DNA from: Actinomycetota bacterium
Lineage (GTDB): Bacteria > Actinomycetota > Actinomycetes > Mycobacteriales > Pseudonocardiaceae
NCBI GenBank assembly: GCA_021324675.1
Contig: JAJPIR010000129.1
Location: 1-43,011, forward strand
DNA: 43,011 bases
Direction: 5' to 3'
Positions 23,232-31,372 of the stretch are shown piece after piece. The notes beneath the pieces are model-generated. The model was not told where the DNA came from, made no database searches, and was given only the letters and a program-made list of their open reading frames with translations. The stretch's first letter is position 1, and each line of letters opens with the position of its first letter. The position numbers and the translations under genes are program-made.

Positions 23232-24680
23232 GTGAACCTCGGGCGTACGAAGACCATCGAGCAGTCCATCGCAGACACCGAGGAGCCGGTCCACCAACTC
23301 CGCAAGCGGCTCGGCCCCGTTGAGCTCACCTTATTCGGGATCGGTGTGATCATCGGTACCGGTATCTTCGTCCTCACCGGCAAGGCCGCCGGGGTGCAAG
23401 CGGGTCCGGCAGTTGCCCTGTCGTTCGTGTTCGCCGGTATCGTCTGCGCGCTTGCCGCCCTGTGCTACGCGGAGTTCGCGAGCACGGTGCCGGTGGCCGG
23501 GTCTGCCTACACCTTCTCCTACGCCAGTCTCGGCGAGTTCGTGGCGTGGATCATCGGTTGGGATCTGATCCTTGAGCTTGCTCTTGGTGCGAGCACAGTG
23601 GCGGTCGGGTGGTCATCATACTTTGCCGATGTCATGAAATCGGCCGGTATCACCATTCCGGATTGGGCATATGGTGGTTCGCACAACATCGTCGCGGCCG
23701 CGATCGTTATCATCCTCACCGTGGTGATCTGCCTGGGCATCAAGGTGTCGTCGCAAGTGAACGTAGCAATCGTCGCTGTCAAGATCGGCATCGTGCTTTT
23801 CGTCATTATCGCTGGCTGCTTCTACATCAAGGCCAGTAACTATTCGCCGTTCATTCCGCCGGCCGGCTCCCCCGGTGCTGGGGGTGCGCAGAGCACGCCG
23901 TCACTCCTGCAGGATCTCGGGGTGGCGCCCGGATCATTCGGGATCACGGGTATCTTCACCGCCGCCGCGCTGGTCTTCTTCGCATTCATCGGCTTCGACA
24001 TCGTCGCGACCGCCGCGGAGGAGACCAAGAATCCGCAACGCGATATGCCCATCGGAATCCTGGGCTCCTTGGGTATCTGCACCGCGCTGTACGTCGCCGT
24101 CTCGCTCGTGATCACCGGGATGGTGAAATACACTGATGTCAAGGTCGATGCGCCGCTGGCTGAAGCGTTCCGCTCGGTGGACAAACCGGGCTTCGCAACG
24201 GTCATTTCAGTAGGCGCATTGCTGGGACTGACCACTGTGATGCTGATCCTGTTGCTCGGGCAAAGCCGGGTTTTCTTTGCGATGAGCCGGGACCGGTTAC
24301 TGCCGCCTGCTTTCGCTGCGGTCAGCCCGCGGTTCGGCACGCCAGTCCGGACGTCGATCGCCACGGGTGTTGTCGTCGCCCTCCTTGCGGCCTTCGTGCC
24401 GCTCACCGAGCTTGCCGAGCTGGTCAACATCGGCACCCTGTTCGCGTTCCTACTCGTTGCGATCGGTGTCGTGGTGCTGCGCCGTACCCGTCCGGACTTG
24501 CCGCGGGCGTTTCGCTGCCCCGGCGTACCCGTGATCCCCATCCTTGCCGCGCTCGCGTCGTTCTACCTGATGCTCAATCTGCCTGGCGCAACGTGGCTGC
24601 GATTCGTCATCTGGATGGCCATCGGATTCGTCGTGTACTTCGCCTACAGCGTGCGCCACAGCCGGCTGGTCACCACCTAA
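23232..24680 (+). CDS. APC superfamily amino acid permease
   Basis: A 482-residue permease with about 12-13 transmembrane helices, most like the cationic amino acid transporter/YfnA branch. The N-terminus has RKRLGPVELTLFGIGVIIGT, then IFVLTGKAAG, the conserved unwound helix 1 that binds the substrate backbone. Further marks are CYAEFASTVPVAGSAYTFSY and IGFDIVATAAEETKNPQRDM. The GTG at 23232 follows a clear GGAGG ribosome-binding site. Preceding it is a 205-bp gap with no gene. The gene ends just before the second 68-bp inverted repeat. No link to the glycan cluster is evident. Confidence 0.9.
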   Translation: MNLGRTKTIEQSIADTEEPVHQLRKRLGPVELTLFGIGVIIGTGIFVLTGKAAGVQAGPAVALSFVFAGIVCALAALCYAEFASTVPVAGSAYTFSYASLGEFVAWIIGWDLILELALGASTVAVGWSSYFADVMKSAGITIPDWAYGGSHNIVAAAIVIILTVVICLGIKVSSQVNVAIVAVKIGIVLFVIIAGCFYIKASNYSPFIPPAGSPGAGGAQSTPSLLQDLGVAPGSFGITGIFTAAALVFFAFIGFDIVATAAEETKNPQRDMPIGILGSLGICTALYVAVSLVITGMVKYTDVKVDAPLAEAFRSVDKPGFATVISVGALLGLTTVMLILLLGQSRVFFAMSRDRLLPPAFAAVSPRFGTPVRTSIATGVVVALLAAFVPLTELAELVNIGTLFAFLLVAIGVVVLRRTRPDLPRAFRCPGVPVIPILAALASFYLMLNLPGATWLRFVIWMAIGFVVYFAYSVRHSRLVTT

Positions 24681-24683
24681 CCA

Positions 24684-24751
24684 CCCGCAGTCTGGATGCA
24701 GACTGCGGTTTCGGAGGCCTCAAAAACAGCAGTCTGCATCCAGACTGCGGG
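24684..24751. repeat. 68-bp inverted-repeat element, copy 2
   Basis: Two perfect 23-nt inverted arms (24684-24706 and 24729-24751) flank a 22-nt centre, the same dimensions as copy 1 at 5834-5901. Arm sequences are nearly identical between copies while the centres differ. It lies between the convergent permease (ends 24680) and kdpE (ends 24780) genes. It is a candidate bidirectional terminator or dispersed repeat. Confidence 0.88.
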
Positions 24752-24779
24752 TTCGGTGAGGGGTCGGAGGGAGCCGGAA

Positions 24780-25460
24780 TCAGGGTTTGAAGCGGTAGCC
24801 CATGCCGGGTTCGGTGATCAGGTGACGGGGATGCGAGGCGTCGGGTTCCAGCTTGCGGCGGAGCTGGGCCAGGTATACCCGCAGGTAATGGGTCTCGGTC
24901 TGGTAACGCGGGCCCCACACCTCGGTGAGCAGCTGCCGCTGGCTGACCAGTCTGCCTTGGTGGCGGACCAGAAGTTCAAGGATGCCCCACTCGGTGGGGG
25001 TCAGGTGGACCACCTCGCCGTCACGGGCGACCTGCTTGGCTGCCAGGTCGATATCCAGCGCCCCGGCGTGCACGACGGGTTCGTTGCCCGTGGGATCCGT
25101 GCTCGCCCGGCGGACCGCGGCACGCAGCCGGGCCAGTAGCTCATCCATGCCGAATGGTTTGGTGACGTAGTCGTCGGCGCCGGCGTCGAGCGCTTCGACC
25201 TTGTCACCGGAGTCGGTGCGGGCGGACAGTACGATGATCGGGATGGTGCTCCAGCCGCGCAGACCGGTGATCACGTCGGTTCCGTCGAGGTCGGGCAGTC
25301 CGAGGTCGAGCACTATGACGTCCGGATGCTGGTGCGCGGCCACGTGCAGGGCCCTGGTGCCATCGAGTGCGGTCAGCACCGTGTAGCCGCGTGCCGCCAG
25401 GTTGATCTTCAGGGCGCGCAGCAGCTGCGGATCGTCGTCGACGACGAGCACGCGGGTCAT
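24780..25460 (-). CDS. kdpE: KdpE-type response regulator
   Basis: A 226-residue OmpR-family response regulator. The receiver domain has the acidic pair DDD at 8-10, phospho-acceptor Asp52 in VLDLGLPDLDG, Ser/Thr at 79 (VLSA) and Lys101 in YVTKPFGMDELLARL. The winged-helix DNA-binding domain occupies about residues 130-226 (LTPTEWGILELLVRHQGRLV, RVYLAQLRRKLE, GMGYRF). The ATG overlaps the stop of the kinase gene by 4 nt (ATGA). In classical systems KdpE activates kdpFABC under potassium limitation. Here those genes are absent from the window and the upstream neighbour is a KimA-like transporter, its probable target. Confidence 0.93.
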   Translation of the reverse strand: MTRVLVVDDDPQLLRALKINLAARGYTVLTALDGTRALHVAAHQHPDVIVLDLGLPDLDGTDVITGLRGWSTIPIIVLSARTDSGDKVEALDAGADDYVTKPFGMDELLARLRAAVRRASTDPTGNEPVVHAGALDIDLAAKQVARDGEVVHLTPTEWGILELLVRHQGRLVSQRQLLTEVWGPRYQTETHYLRVYLAQLRRKLEPDASHPRHLITEPGMGYRFKP

Positions 25461-28006
25461 AGCGTGGCCTGATTTCCGCGTTGCGGCGCCTTCGGCAGGG
25501 AGATCGCCAGGGTCAAGCCCCCGCCGGGAGTGTCCTCGACGGTGAGGGTGCCGCCCATGGCGTCGGTGAAACCTTGAGCCACGCTGAGCCCCAGCCCGAT
25601 GCCACTGCTGGCGTCGCGGTCACCCAGCCGCTGGAATGGAGTGCAGATCGTGGTAGCCGCTCCCGCCGGGACACCGGGCCCGTGGTCGACCACCCGCAGC
25701 TCCACGCGGTCGGCGTGAGTGCTGGCCCGGACTGTCACCGGGGATCCCCCGCCGTGGCGCAGCGCGTTGTCGACGATGTTGGCGACGACGCGCTCCAGCA
25801 GCCCGGCATCGGCGAGCACGTGCGGTAGTGACTCGTCGATGTCCACCTCAACGGCACGGGCGCCGTCGAGCCCGGACAGGGCGCGGAGCACCACTTCGTC
25901 GTAGCCCACCGGCTGCAGTGCCGGGGTGATCGCACCGGTGGCCAACCGTGAGGAGTCCAGCAGGTTGTCCACCAGCGCGTGTAGCCGGTCAGTGGACCCG
26001 CCGACGGTGGCCAGCAGCTCCTCGCAGTCGGCTGCGGACAGCTTCAGTTCGGGATCACGCAAGCTGGCCACCGCAGCTTTGATCGAGGTCAACGGGGTGC
26101 GCAGATCGTGGCCCACGGCCGAGAGCAGCGCGGTGCGCAGTGCCGCGGCATGCGCCTGGCGCTGAGCCTCGGCGGCTTCGGCGGCCATCCGCTGCTGGCG
26201 CAGCGCCAGCAGCGCCTGCCCGGCGGCGGCTTCCAGGATCAGCTGGTCGGCCGCGGTCACCGCGCGCCCGCGCAAAGCGAGCCTGATCCCGATGTCACCG
26301 TCGGTCACGGGAATGTCGGTGTCGGCCTGGTCCGGGCGCAGGCACGGGTCCGGACCGCTGGCGGCGGCCAGCCGCCACTGGCCGTCATGGTGTTCTAGCA
26401 GCGCTACCGACGTGGCCGCGAAGTTCTCCCGGATCTTGTCCAGCAGCCTCGGCAGCGGATCGGGATCAAGCAGCACGGTGCGGGCGTAGGACACCAGCAG
26501 GGACGCTTCGGTGCGGGCCCTGGCGGCTTGTTCGGCGCGCCGGGCGGCGCGGTCGACCACCATCGCCACCAGCACCGCGACCACCAGCATCAATGCCAAG
26601 GTGATCGTGTTAGACCGGTCGGCGATGGTCAGGGTGTACAGCGGCGGGGTCAGGAAGAAGTTCAACAGCAGCCCGCCGAGCACTGCGGCCAGCAGCGCCG
26701 GTCCCAAGCCTCCGACCATCGCCACGGTCACCACCGCGAGCAGGACCAGCCCGACGTCGGTGGACAGGCCGAACAGGTGCCGTGCGCTCACCCCGATCGC
26801 CGTGGCGACCGCCGGTAGCACGACCCCGGCGATCCAGCCCAGCCGTTTGCGCGAGCGCGGCAACGCGCCTCGTGGTGCGGTCAGCTGCACTCCGCCGCCA
26901 GCGTGCTCGTGGGTGATCAGGTGCACGTCGATGGACCCGGACCGCTGCACCACCGTGGCGCCGATCCCCTGCCTGAACAGCCGGGCCAACCGGGAGCGCC
27001 GGGACGTGCCCAGCACGAGCTGGGTGGCGTTGACGCCGCGGGCGAAGTCCAGCAGCGCGGTCGGGATGTCGTCACCGACCACGGTGTGGAAACTCGCGCC
27101 CATCCCCTCGGCCAGCGCGCGGCAGCGGGCCAGCGTGGCTGGGTCAGCACTGGTTAGCCCGTCTTTGCGCAGGATGTGCAGCACCAGCAACTCCGCACCG
27201 ACCCGGGCGGCGATTCGCCGGGCGCGCCGCACCAGGGTCTCACTCTCCGGGCCACCGGTGATCGCCACCACCAGCCGTTCCCTGATCTCCCAAACGTTGG
27301 TGACCTGTTGTTCGCTGCGGTAGCGGCGCAGCGCCACGTCGACCTGGTCGGCCACCCACAGCAGGGCAAGCTCGCGCAGTGCGGTGAGGTTGGCAGGACG
27401 GAAGTAGTTGGCCAGCGCGGCGTCGATTTTCTCCGGACGGTAGATGTTGCCGTGCGCCATCCGGCGCCGCAACGCCTCCGCGGCGATGTCGACCAGCTCG
27501 ATCTGCGCGGCGCGGCGCACCACCTCATCAGGCACCGTCTCCCGCTGAGCGATCCCCGTGATTTCTGAGATCACCTCATGCAGCGACTCCAGGTGCTGGA
27601 TGTTCACCGTTGACAGCACGGTGATCCCGGCGGCGAGCAGCTCTTCGACGTCTTCCCACCGCTTGATGTGGCGGCAGCCGGGCACGTTGGTGTGCGCCAG
27701 CTCGTCGACGACTGCCACCGCCGGGCGGCGCGCCAGCACCGCATCGACGTCCATCTCGGTGAATTGCGCACCCCGGTAGGTCATCTGCCGGCGTGGGATG
27801 ATTTCCAGACCATCGAGCAGCGCTTCGGTCTTCGGCCGGCCGTAGGTTTCCACGAACGCCACGACTACGTCGGTACCCCGCTCGGCGCGGCGCCGGGCTT
27901 CACTGAGTGCGGCGTAGGTCTTGCCCACCCCGGGTGCGGCACCCAGGTAAAGGCGCAGGGCACCCCGCGCCGGGCGTTGACTGTCATGACACGGCTTGCC
28001 GTTCAC
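25457..28006 (-). CDS. kdpD: KdpD-type osmosensitive potassium sensor histidine kinase
   Basis: An 849-residue full-length KdpD. The N-terminal KdpD domain has a Walker A, LYLGAAPGVGKTYAAL at about 19-34, and AVVDELAHTNVPGCRHIKRW. A universal-stress-protein domain follows around residues 245-370. Four transmembrane helices lie near 400-490, then a GAF-like region. The kinase core has SAVGHDLRTPLTSIKAAV with phospho-His633, DNALRHGG (N box), VVDHGPGVPAG and GIGLGLSVAQGF. The GTG start at 28006 overlaps the transporter's 3' end by 23 bp. In other actinobacteria and firmicutes the KdpD N-terminal/USP region binds c-di-AMP; whether this one does is unknown. It signals to the adjacent KdpE. Confidence 0.94.
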   Translation of the reverse strand: MNGKPCHDSQRPARGALRLYLGAAPGVGKTYAALSEARRRAERGTDVVVAFVETYGRPKTEALLDGLEIIPRRQMTYRGAQFTEMDVDAVLARRPAVAVVDELAHTNVPGCRHIKRWEDVEELLAAGITVLSTVNIQHLESLHEVISEITGIAQRETVPDEVVRRAAQIELVDIAAEALRRRMAHGNIYRPEKIDAALANYFRPANLTALRELALLWVADQVDVALRRYRSEQQVTNVWEIRERLVVAITGGPESETLVRRARRIAARVGAELLVLHILRKDGLTSADPATLARCRALAEGMGASFHTVVGDDIPTALLDFARGVNATQLVLGTSRRSRLARLFRQGIGATVVQRSGSIDVHLITHEHAGGGVQLTAPRGALPRSRKRLGWIAGVVLPAVATAIGVSARHLFGLSTDVGLVLLAVVTVAMVGGLGPALLAAVLGGLLLNFFLTPPLYTLTIADRSNTITLALMLVVAVLVAMVVDRAARRAEQAARARTEASLLVSYARTVLLDPDPLPRLLDKIRENFAATSVALLEHHDGQWRLAAASGPDPCLRPDQADTDIPVTDGDIGIRLALRGRAVTAADQLILEAAAGQALLALRQQRMAAEAAEAQRQAHAAALRTALLSAVGHDLRTPLTSIKAAVASLRDPELKLSAADCEELLATVGGSTDRLHALVDNLLDSSRLATGAITPALQPVGYDEVVLRALSGLDGARAVEVDIDESLPHVLADAGLLERVVANIVDNALRHGGGSPVTVRASTHADRVELRVVDHGPGVPAGAATTICTPFQRLGDRDASSGIGLGLSVAQGFTDAMGGTLTVEDTPGGGLTLAISLPKAPQRGNQATL

Positions 28007-29906
28007 GATTCAACTCGCTCCCCAGCCAGCCCTGGCTGGCTACTCCGAGGAGGTAGGGAACGTTGACCACGACCACGCCCGGCGTGAACAGCAACCGGGC
28101 TTTGATCCGCAGCGCGCTCTGGTTGTGCAACAGGTTCTGCCACCATCGCTTCGTGACGTACTCCGGGATATACACCGCGATCACCGCGCGGGGTTTGTCG
28201 CGCCGCAACCGCTGGATGTAGTCAGTCAACGGCCGCAGCAGATCACGGTAGGGGGCTTCCAGAACTTTGAGCGGCACCGAGATGCCGCACTGCTGCCAGG
28301 CCTCGGTCAGCTCGCGGGTCTCCTGCTCATCGGTGGCCATCGTGACCGCCTCCAAGACATCCGAGCGGTTGGCCCGCGCGAAGGCCAGCGCCCGCAGCGC
28401 GGGCTTGTGCAGCCGGGAGACCAGCACCACGGCGTGGACGCTGGCCGGCAGCGTCGGTGGTGTCTGGTCCGGGGCGACCTCGGCGGTGACCCGAGCGTAA
28501 TACCGATTGATGGCGCGCATCAGGAAGAACAGCACGATCATCGCAGCCACCGCGAGCCAGGCACCGTGCTCGATCTTGGTGGCGAATACCACCACCAGCA
28601 CGACTGCCGTGCAGATGGCGCCGACAAGGTTGATCAGCTGTGCCCGGCGGATCGCCCGCCTGCGGGCCGGTTCGGTGCCGTGAGTGAGCTCCCGCTTCCA
28701 GTGCCGCACCATGCCGAACTGGCTGAGGGTGAAGCTGGTGAACACCCCGATGATGTAGAGCTGGATCAGTTTGTCGATGTTGGCGTCGAACCCGATGATC
28801 AAGATGGCGGCGAACGTGGCCAGCAGCAGGATGCCGTTGGAAAACACCAGCCGGTCACCCCGGTTGTGCAGCTGCCGCGGCAGGTAGCGGTGCTGGCCCA
28901 GGATGGAAGCCAGCACCGGGAAGCCATTGAACGCGGTGTTCGCGGCCAAGATGAGGATGCCCGCGGTGGCCGCCTGGAACAGGTAGAACAGCACCGACCC
29001 ACCGCCGAACACCGACGCGGCGATCTGGGAGATCACTGACGGGTTGCCGTCGGGGTTCGCCCGAGCGTGCAGGGCGACGGCGAGCACCGTGATCCCGCCG
29101 AACATGGTGATCGCGAGAGCTCCCATCATGGTCAGGGTCATCGCGCCGTTGCGGCTTTTGGGATTGCGGAACGCCGGAACTCCATTGCTGATCGCTTCCA
29201 CCCCGGTCAGTGCAGTGCATCCGGAGGCGAATGCCCGCAGGAGCAGCAACGCGGTCAATAGCCCGCCCACCGCGGCCGTGTGCGTCACCGGTGCCGTCGC
29301 GGTCTCGGCTGGCGGCAGGCCGCTGGTGACGCTGCGCACGGCGGCGGTGGCGAACATCAGGAAGGTCAACCCGATGAACGAGTAGGTGGGTATGGCGAAC
29401 GCCCGGCCTGACTCCTTCGTCCCGCGCAAGTTGGCTAGTACCAGGACCAGAACGAATCCCACCGACAGCGCCACCGCGTGCGGCTGCAAGGACCGCAACG
29501 CCGAGGTGATGGCCACCACCCCGGACACGATCGACACCGCAACGGTCATCACGTAATCGACCAGCAGCGCGCTGGCCGCCACCAGCGATGCGGACTCCCC
29601 GAGATTGTCCCTGCTGACCACGTACGCCCCGCCACCGTTGGGGTAGGCGTAGCAGGTCTGCCGGTAGGAGGCGACCACGACCACCAGCAGCACCACCACG
29701 GCCAGCCCTACCCACGGGGTCAGCGTCAACGCAGCCAGCCCACCGGCGCCGAGCACGAGCACAATCTGCTCGGTGGCGTAGGCGACGGAGGAGATCGGGT
29801 CGCTGCAGAAAACCGGCAGCGCCAGCCACTTCGGTAGCAGCGTTTCACCCAACCGCGCGCTGTGCCGTGGCCGCCCGACTAGCAGTCGCTTGAGCATGTC
29901 GAACAC
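27984..29906 (-). CDS. KimA-like APC-family potassium transporter
   Basis: A 640-residue membrane protein with about 12 transmembrane helices and a long cytoplasmic C-terminal domain of about 150 residues. The N-terminal part (LPVFCSDPISSVAYATEQIV, SYRQTCYAYPNGGGAYVVS, NLGESASLVAASALLVDYVM) matches, from memory, Bacillus subtilis KimA/YdaO, a high-affinity K+/H+ symporter of the APC superfamily. Similar proteins in mycobacteria are annotated only as integral membrane proteins. KimA proteins are inhibited by c-di-AMP bound at the C-terminal domain. The start is taken as GTG 29906, with AGG nearby; an ATG at 29897 is also good and a GTG at 29936 less so. Being first in an operon with kdpD and kdpE strongly supports a potassium role over amino acid uptake. 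Confidence 0.85.
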   Translation of the reverse strand: MFDMLKRLLVGRPRHSARLGETLLPKWLALPVFCSDPISSVAYATEQIVLVLGAGGLAALTLTPWVGLAVVVLLVVVVASYRQTCYAYPNGGGAYVVSRDNLGESASLVAASALLVDYVMTVAVSIVSGVVAITSALRSLQPHAVALSVGFVLVLVLANLRGTKESGRAFAIPTYSFIGLTFLMFATAAVRSVTSGLPPAETATAPVTHTAAVGGLLTALLLLRAFASGCTALTGVEAISNGVPAFRNPKSRNGAMTLTMMGALAITMFGGITVLAVALHARANPDGNPSVISQIAASVFGGGSVLFYLFQAATAGILILAANTAFNGFPVLASILGQHRYLPRQLHNRGDRLVFSNGILLLATFAAILIIGFDANIDKLIQLYIIGVFTSFTLSQFGMVRHWKRELTHGTEPARRRAIRRAQLINLVGAICTAVVLVVVFATKIEHGAWLAVAAMIVLFFLMRAINRYYARVTAEVAPDQTPPTLPASVHAVVLVSRLHKPALRALAFARANRSDVLEAVTMATDEQETRELTEAWQQCGISVPLKVLEAPYRDLLRPLTDYIQRLRRDKPRAVIAVYIPEYVTKRWWQNLLHNQSALRIKARLLFTPGVVVVNVPYLLGVASQGWLGSELNRERQAVS

Positions 29907-30176
29907 GATTCGAGCCTGACAGCCCGGCGCTGCCACGGCACTGGTCTTGACGCTTTCTTAACGGCCCTGAGCGGTCCGCTGCGGTACTGGCGCGGCGCAG
30001 CTCGCGGGCCAGGGAGCTGTCAAGATCGGCAGGGAGCGCGGCCCGGCGATGAATCCCGGCGGTTAGCCGGAAACTCAGCAGCCCAGACCCGCAACGAGGC
30101 CGCTAGGGTCACGGATGAGGCGCAGTGCGATCCACCTGCTGGACGCGCAGCGCGGCGTGGTGAGTGGAGGTCAGCA
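29907..30176. other. Divergent intergenic region (kimA-like operon / small membrane protein)
   Basis: This 270-bp region must contain the minus-strand promoter of the transporter-kdpDE operon and the plus-strand promoter of the small membrane protein. It is rich in short inverted repeats, such as CCGGCGGTTAGCCGG near 30056-30070, but I could not fold a convincing riboswitch by eye. GGAGG at 30166-30170 is the ribosome-binding site of the plus-strand gene. Confidence 0.35.
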
Positions 30177-30551
30177 ATGGTCGTCGGGTTGCTCTGGATG
30201 GGGGGCATACTCATTGCGATGGGCTGGTTTGCCATCGGCTGGATCGCTCGTGGTCAGGAAAACCGCAAGTACGCCGAAAGTCGCCTGCGGCGCCTGGCCG
30301 ACCGGGCAATCGAGGACCAGTGGGATCTCATCGAAGCTCGTGCCCGGTGGGAGGCCGAGCGGGTTCCCCGCGACCCTCCGACAGTGGTCAACGTGTACCT
30401 GTCCCCACCGGCTGTCCCTACCCCGCGAACGCCGGTGATCGACGGCGAGATCGTCCCCTCGGTACCGAGGCAGCCACGTAAGGCAGTCGCGCCCCGCCCG
30501 CGGCATGCAGAACTGGCTGACATCCGCGCGCGCCGGTCCCCAGAGGTGTGA
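30177..30551 (+). CDS. Small single-pass membrane protein of unknown function
   Basis: A 124-residue protein with one N-terminal transmembrane helix (VVGLLWMGGILIAMGWFAIG), a basic/acidic helical stretch at about 25-65, and a Pro-rich, disordered C-terminal half. The ATG is preceded by GGAGG 7 nt upstream, so the gene is credible. The topology suggests a membrane anchor with a cytoplasmic tail. I do not recognise the family. It ends inside the left arm of the inverted repeat at 30548-30607. Confidence 0.65.
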   Translation: MVVGLLWMGGILIAMGWFAIGWIARGQENRKYAESRLRRLADRAIEDQWDLIEARARWEAERVPRDPPTVVNVYLSPPAVPTPRTPVIDGEIVPSVPRQPRKAVAPRPRHAELADIRARRSPEV

Positions 30552-30607
30552 ACTCGACGCCAGCGGGCATCCCGGCAGCTGGAAACCGTCGCTGGCGTCG
30601 AGTTCAC
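30548..30607. terminator. Probable bidirectional terminator (18-bp perfect stem)
   Basis: Arms 30548-30565 and 30590-30607 are perfectly complementary over 18 bp with a 24-nt loop. It sits between convergent genes ending at 30551 and 30628, the position expected of a shared terminator. There is no T-run, as is usual in high-GC actinobacteria. The left arm includes the stop codon of the plus-strand gene. Confidence 0.7.
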
Positions 30608-30627
30608 GAGACGCGTGACCCGGTGGG

Positions 30628-30903
30628 CTACCTGATCCCGCGCCGGGCGTAGGCGCCCGCGGCGATGGACACCCCGATGGCGGCGACGGCGACCTGGAGG
30701 ATGATCAGTATCCAGGGGATGCCGCCGCCTGCGTTGGCGTAACCGAAAGCCGCGGCGATAAACCCGCCGACGAACGCGGCGATGATGCCGATGACAATGG
30801 TGAGCCAGATCGGTATCGCCTGCTTGCCGGGCACCACCAGCCGCCCTAATGCGCCGATGATGAGCCCGACGATGATGGCCGAGATGATCCCCCCGATAGT
30901 CAT
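30628..30903 (-). CDS. GlsB/YeaQ/YmgE family stress-response membrane protein
   Basis: A 91-residue, very hydrophobic and Gly-rich protein with three transmembrane helices: GGIISAIIVGLIIGALGRLV, then IPIWLTIVIGIIAAFVGGFI, and a third after GGGIPWILII. The VVPGK motif after helix 1 is typical of the transglycosylase-associated family, which is induced by envelope or general stress, with unclear biochemical role. GGGAGG lies about 8 nt upstream of the ATG. It stands alone, convergent with the previous gene. Confidence 0.9.
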   Translation of the reverse strand: MTIGGIISAIIVGLIIGALGRLVVPGKQAIPIWLTIVIGIIAAFVGGFIAAAFGYANAGGGIPWILIILQVAVAAIGVSIAAGAYARRGIR

Positions 30904-31203
30904 GTCCCTACCTCCCTGCTGGTGGCGTCGTGCTTCGAGATACCCCGACGACTCGGAATTAGTCTCGCGGTCGTTGAGGTTGCCGGGATAGCTCGTTGTG
31001 GTTATCGATGTCGGTGAATTTGCGGTTCACGGTTTACCGTGGGTCACCAGGTCGGGGAGCAACTGGGTGATCGCCGGTCTCGGGCGATCCGGGTCAGGCG
31101 CCGGATGGCTCGCGGTCGACCGCCGTCGCGTTGGGCGGGTGACCAGTTGCTCCACACTTACGCCAAATTGACACCCGCTAGCCTTCAGGCTACCTTCGCG
31201 CGT
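30904..31203. other. Intergenic region without a convincing gene
   Basis: About 300 bp between the GlsB gene start and the DUF397 fragment. It should contain the GlsB promoter (minus strand). Short frames here lack family resemblance and ribosome-binding sites. Confidence 0.35.
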
Positions 31204-31317
31204 ATGCACGTGCAGGTGCATTCAATCGAGGGCCTCAGGTTGATCTTGAGTCCGGATCGGATGGTTGCCTTCCTGGCGGCCGCTAAGGATGGCGAGTTCG
31301 ACGACTACTCCAGCTGA
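31204..31317 (+). pseudogene. Truncated DUF397 protein (C-terminal half)
   Basis: A 37-codon frame from an ATG at 31204 encodes the C-terminal half of DUF397: LILSPDRMVAFLAAAKDGEF, which matches the family's 'f.p..w.aFl..vk.GeF' ending. The W-R-K-S-S-x-S and V-x-V-R-D-S segments that should precede it are missing from the frame. Intact members are about 60-70 residues. It looks like a decayed copy, though a short functional version cannot be excluded. Confidence 0.5.
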
Positions 31318-31372
31318 AAGCGGCTCGCAGCAGACGGACCGGCGGGGGAGACCAGGTGCCGGTGCGGCGTTG

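Noticed and set aside
26511-27323. 270-codon plus-strand frame
   Set aside because: Antisense shadow of kdpD; composition is Ser/Arg/Thr-rich without domains.
27996-29039. 347-codon plus-strand frame
   Set aside because: Antisense shadow of the KimA-like gene, His/Gln/Arg/Asp-rich, no domain.
30000-30120. Possible ydaO-type c-di-AMP riboswitch (GATGAATCCC followed by short stems)
   Set aside because: The suggestive segment reads on the plus strand, away from the KimA-like gene, and I could not identify the full conserved core. An Infernal search with RF00379 would decide it.
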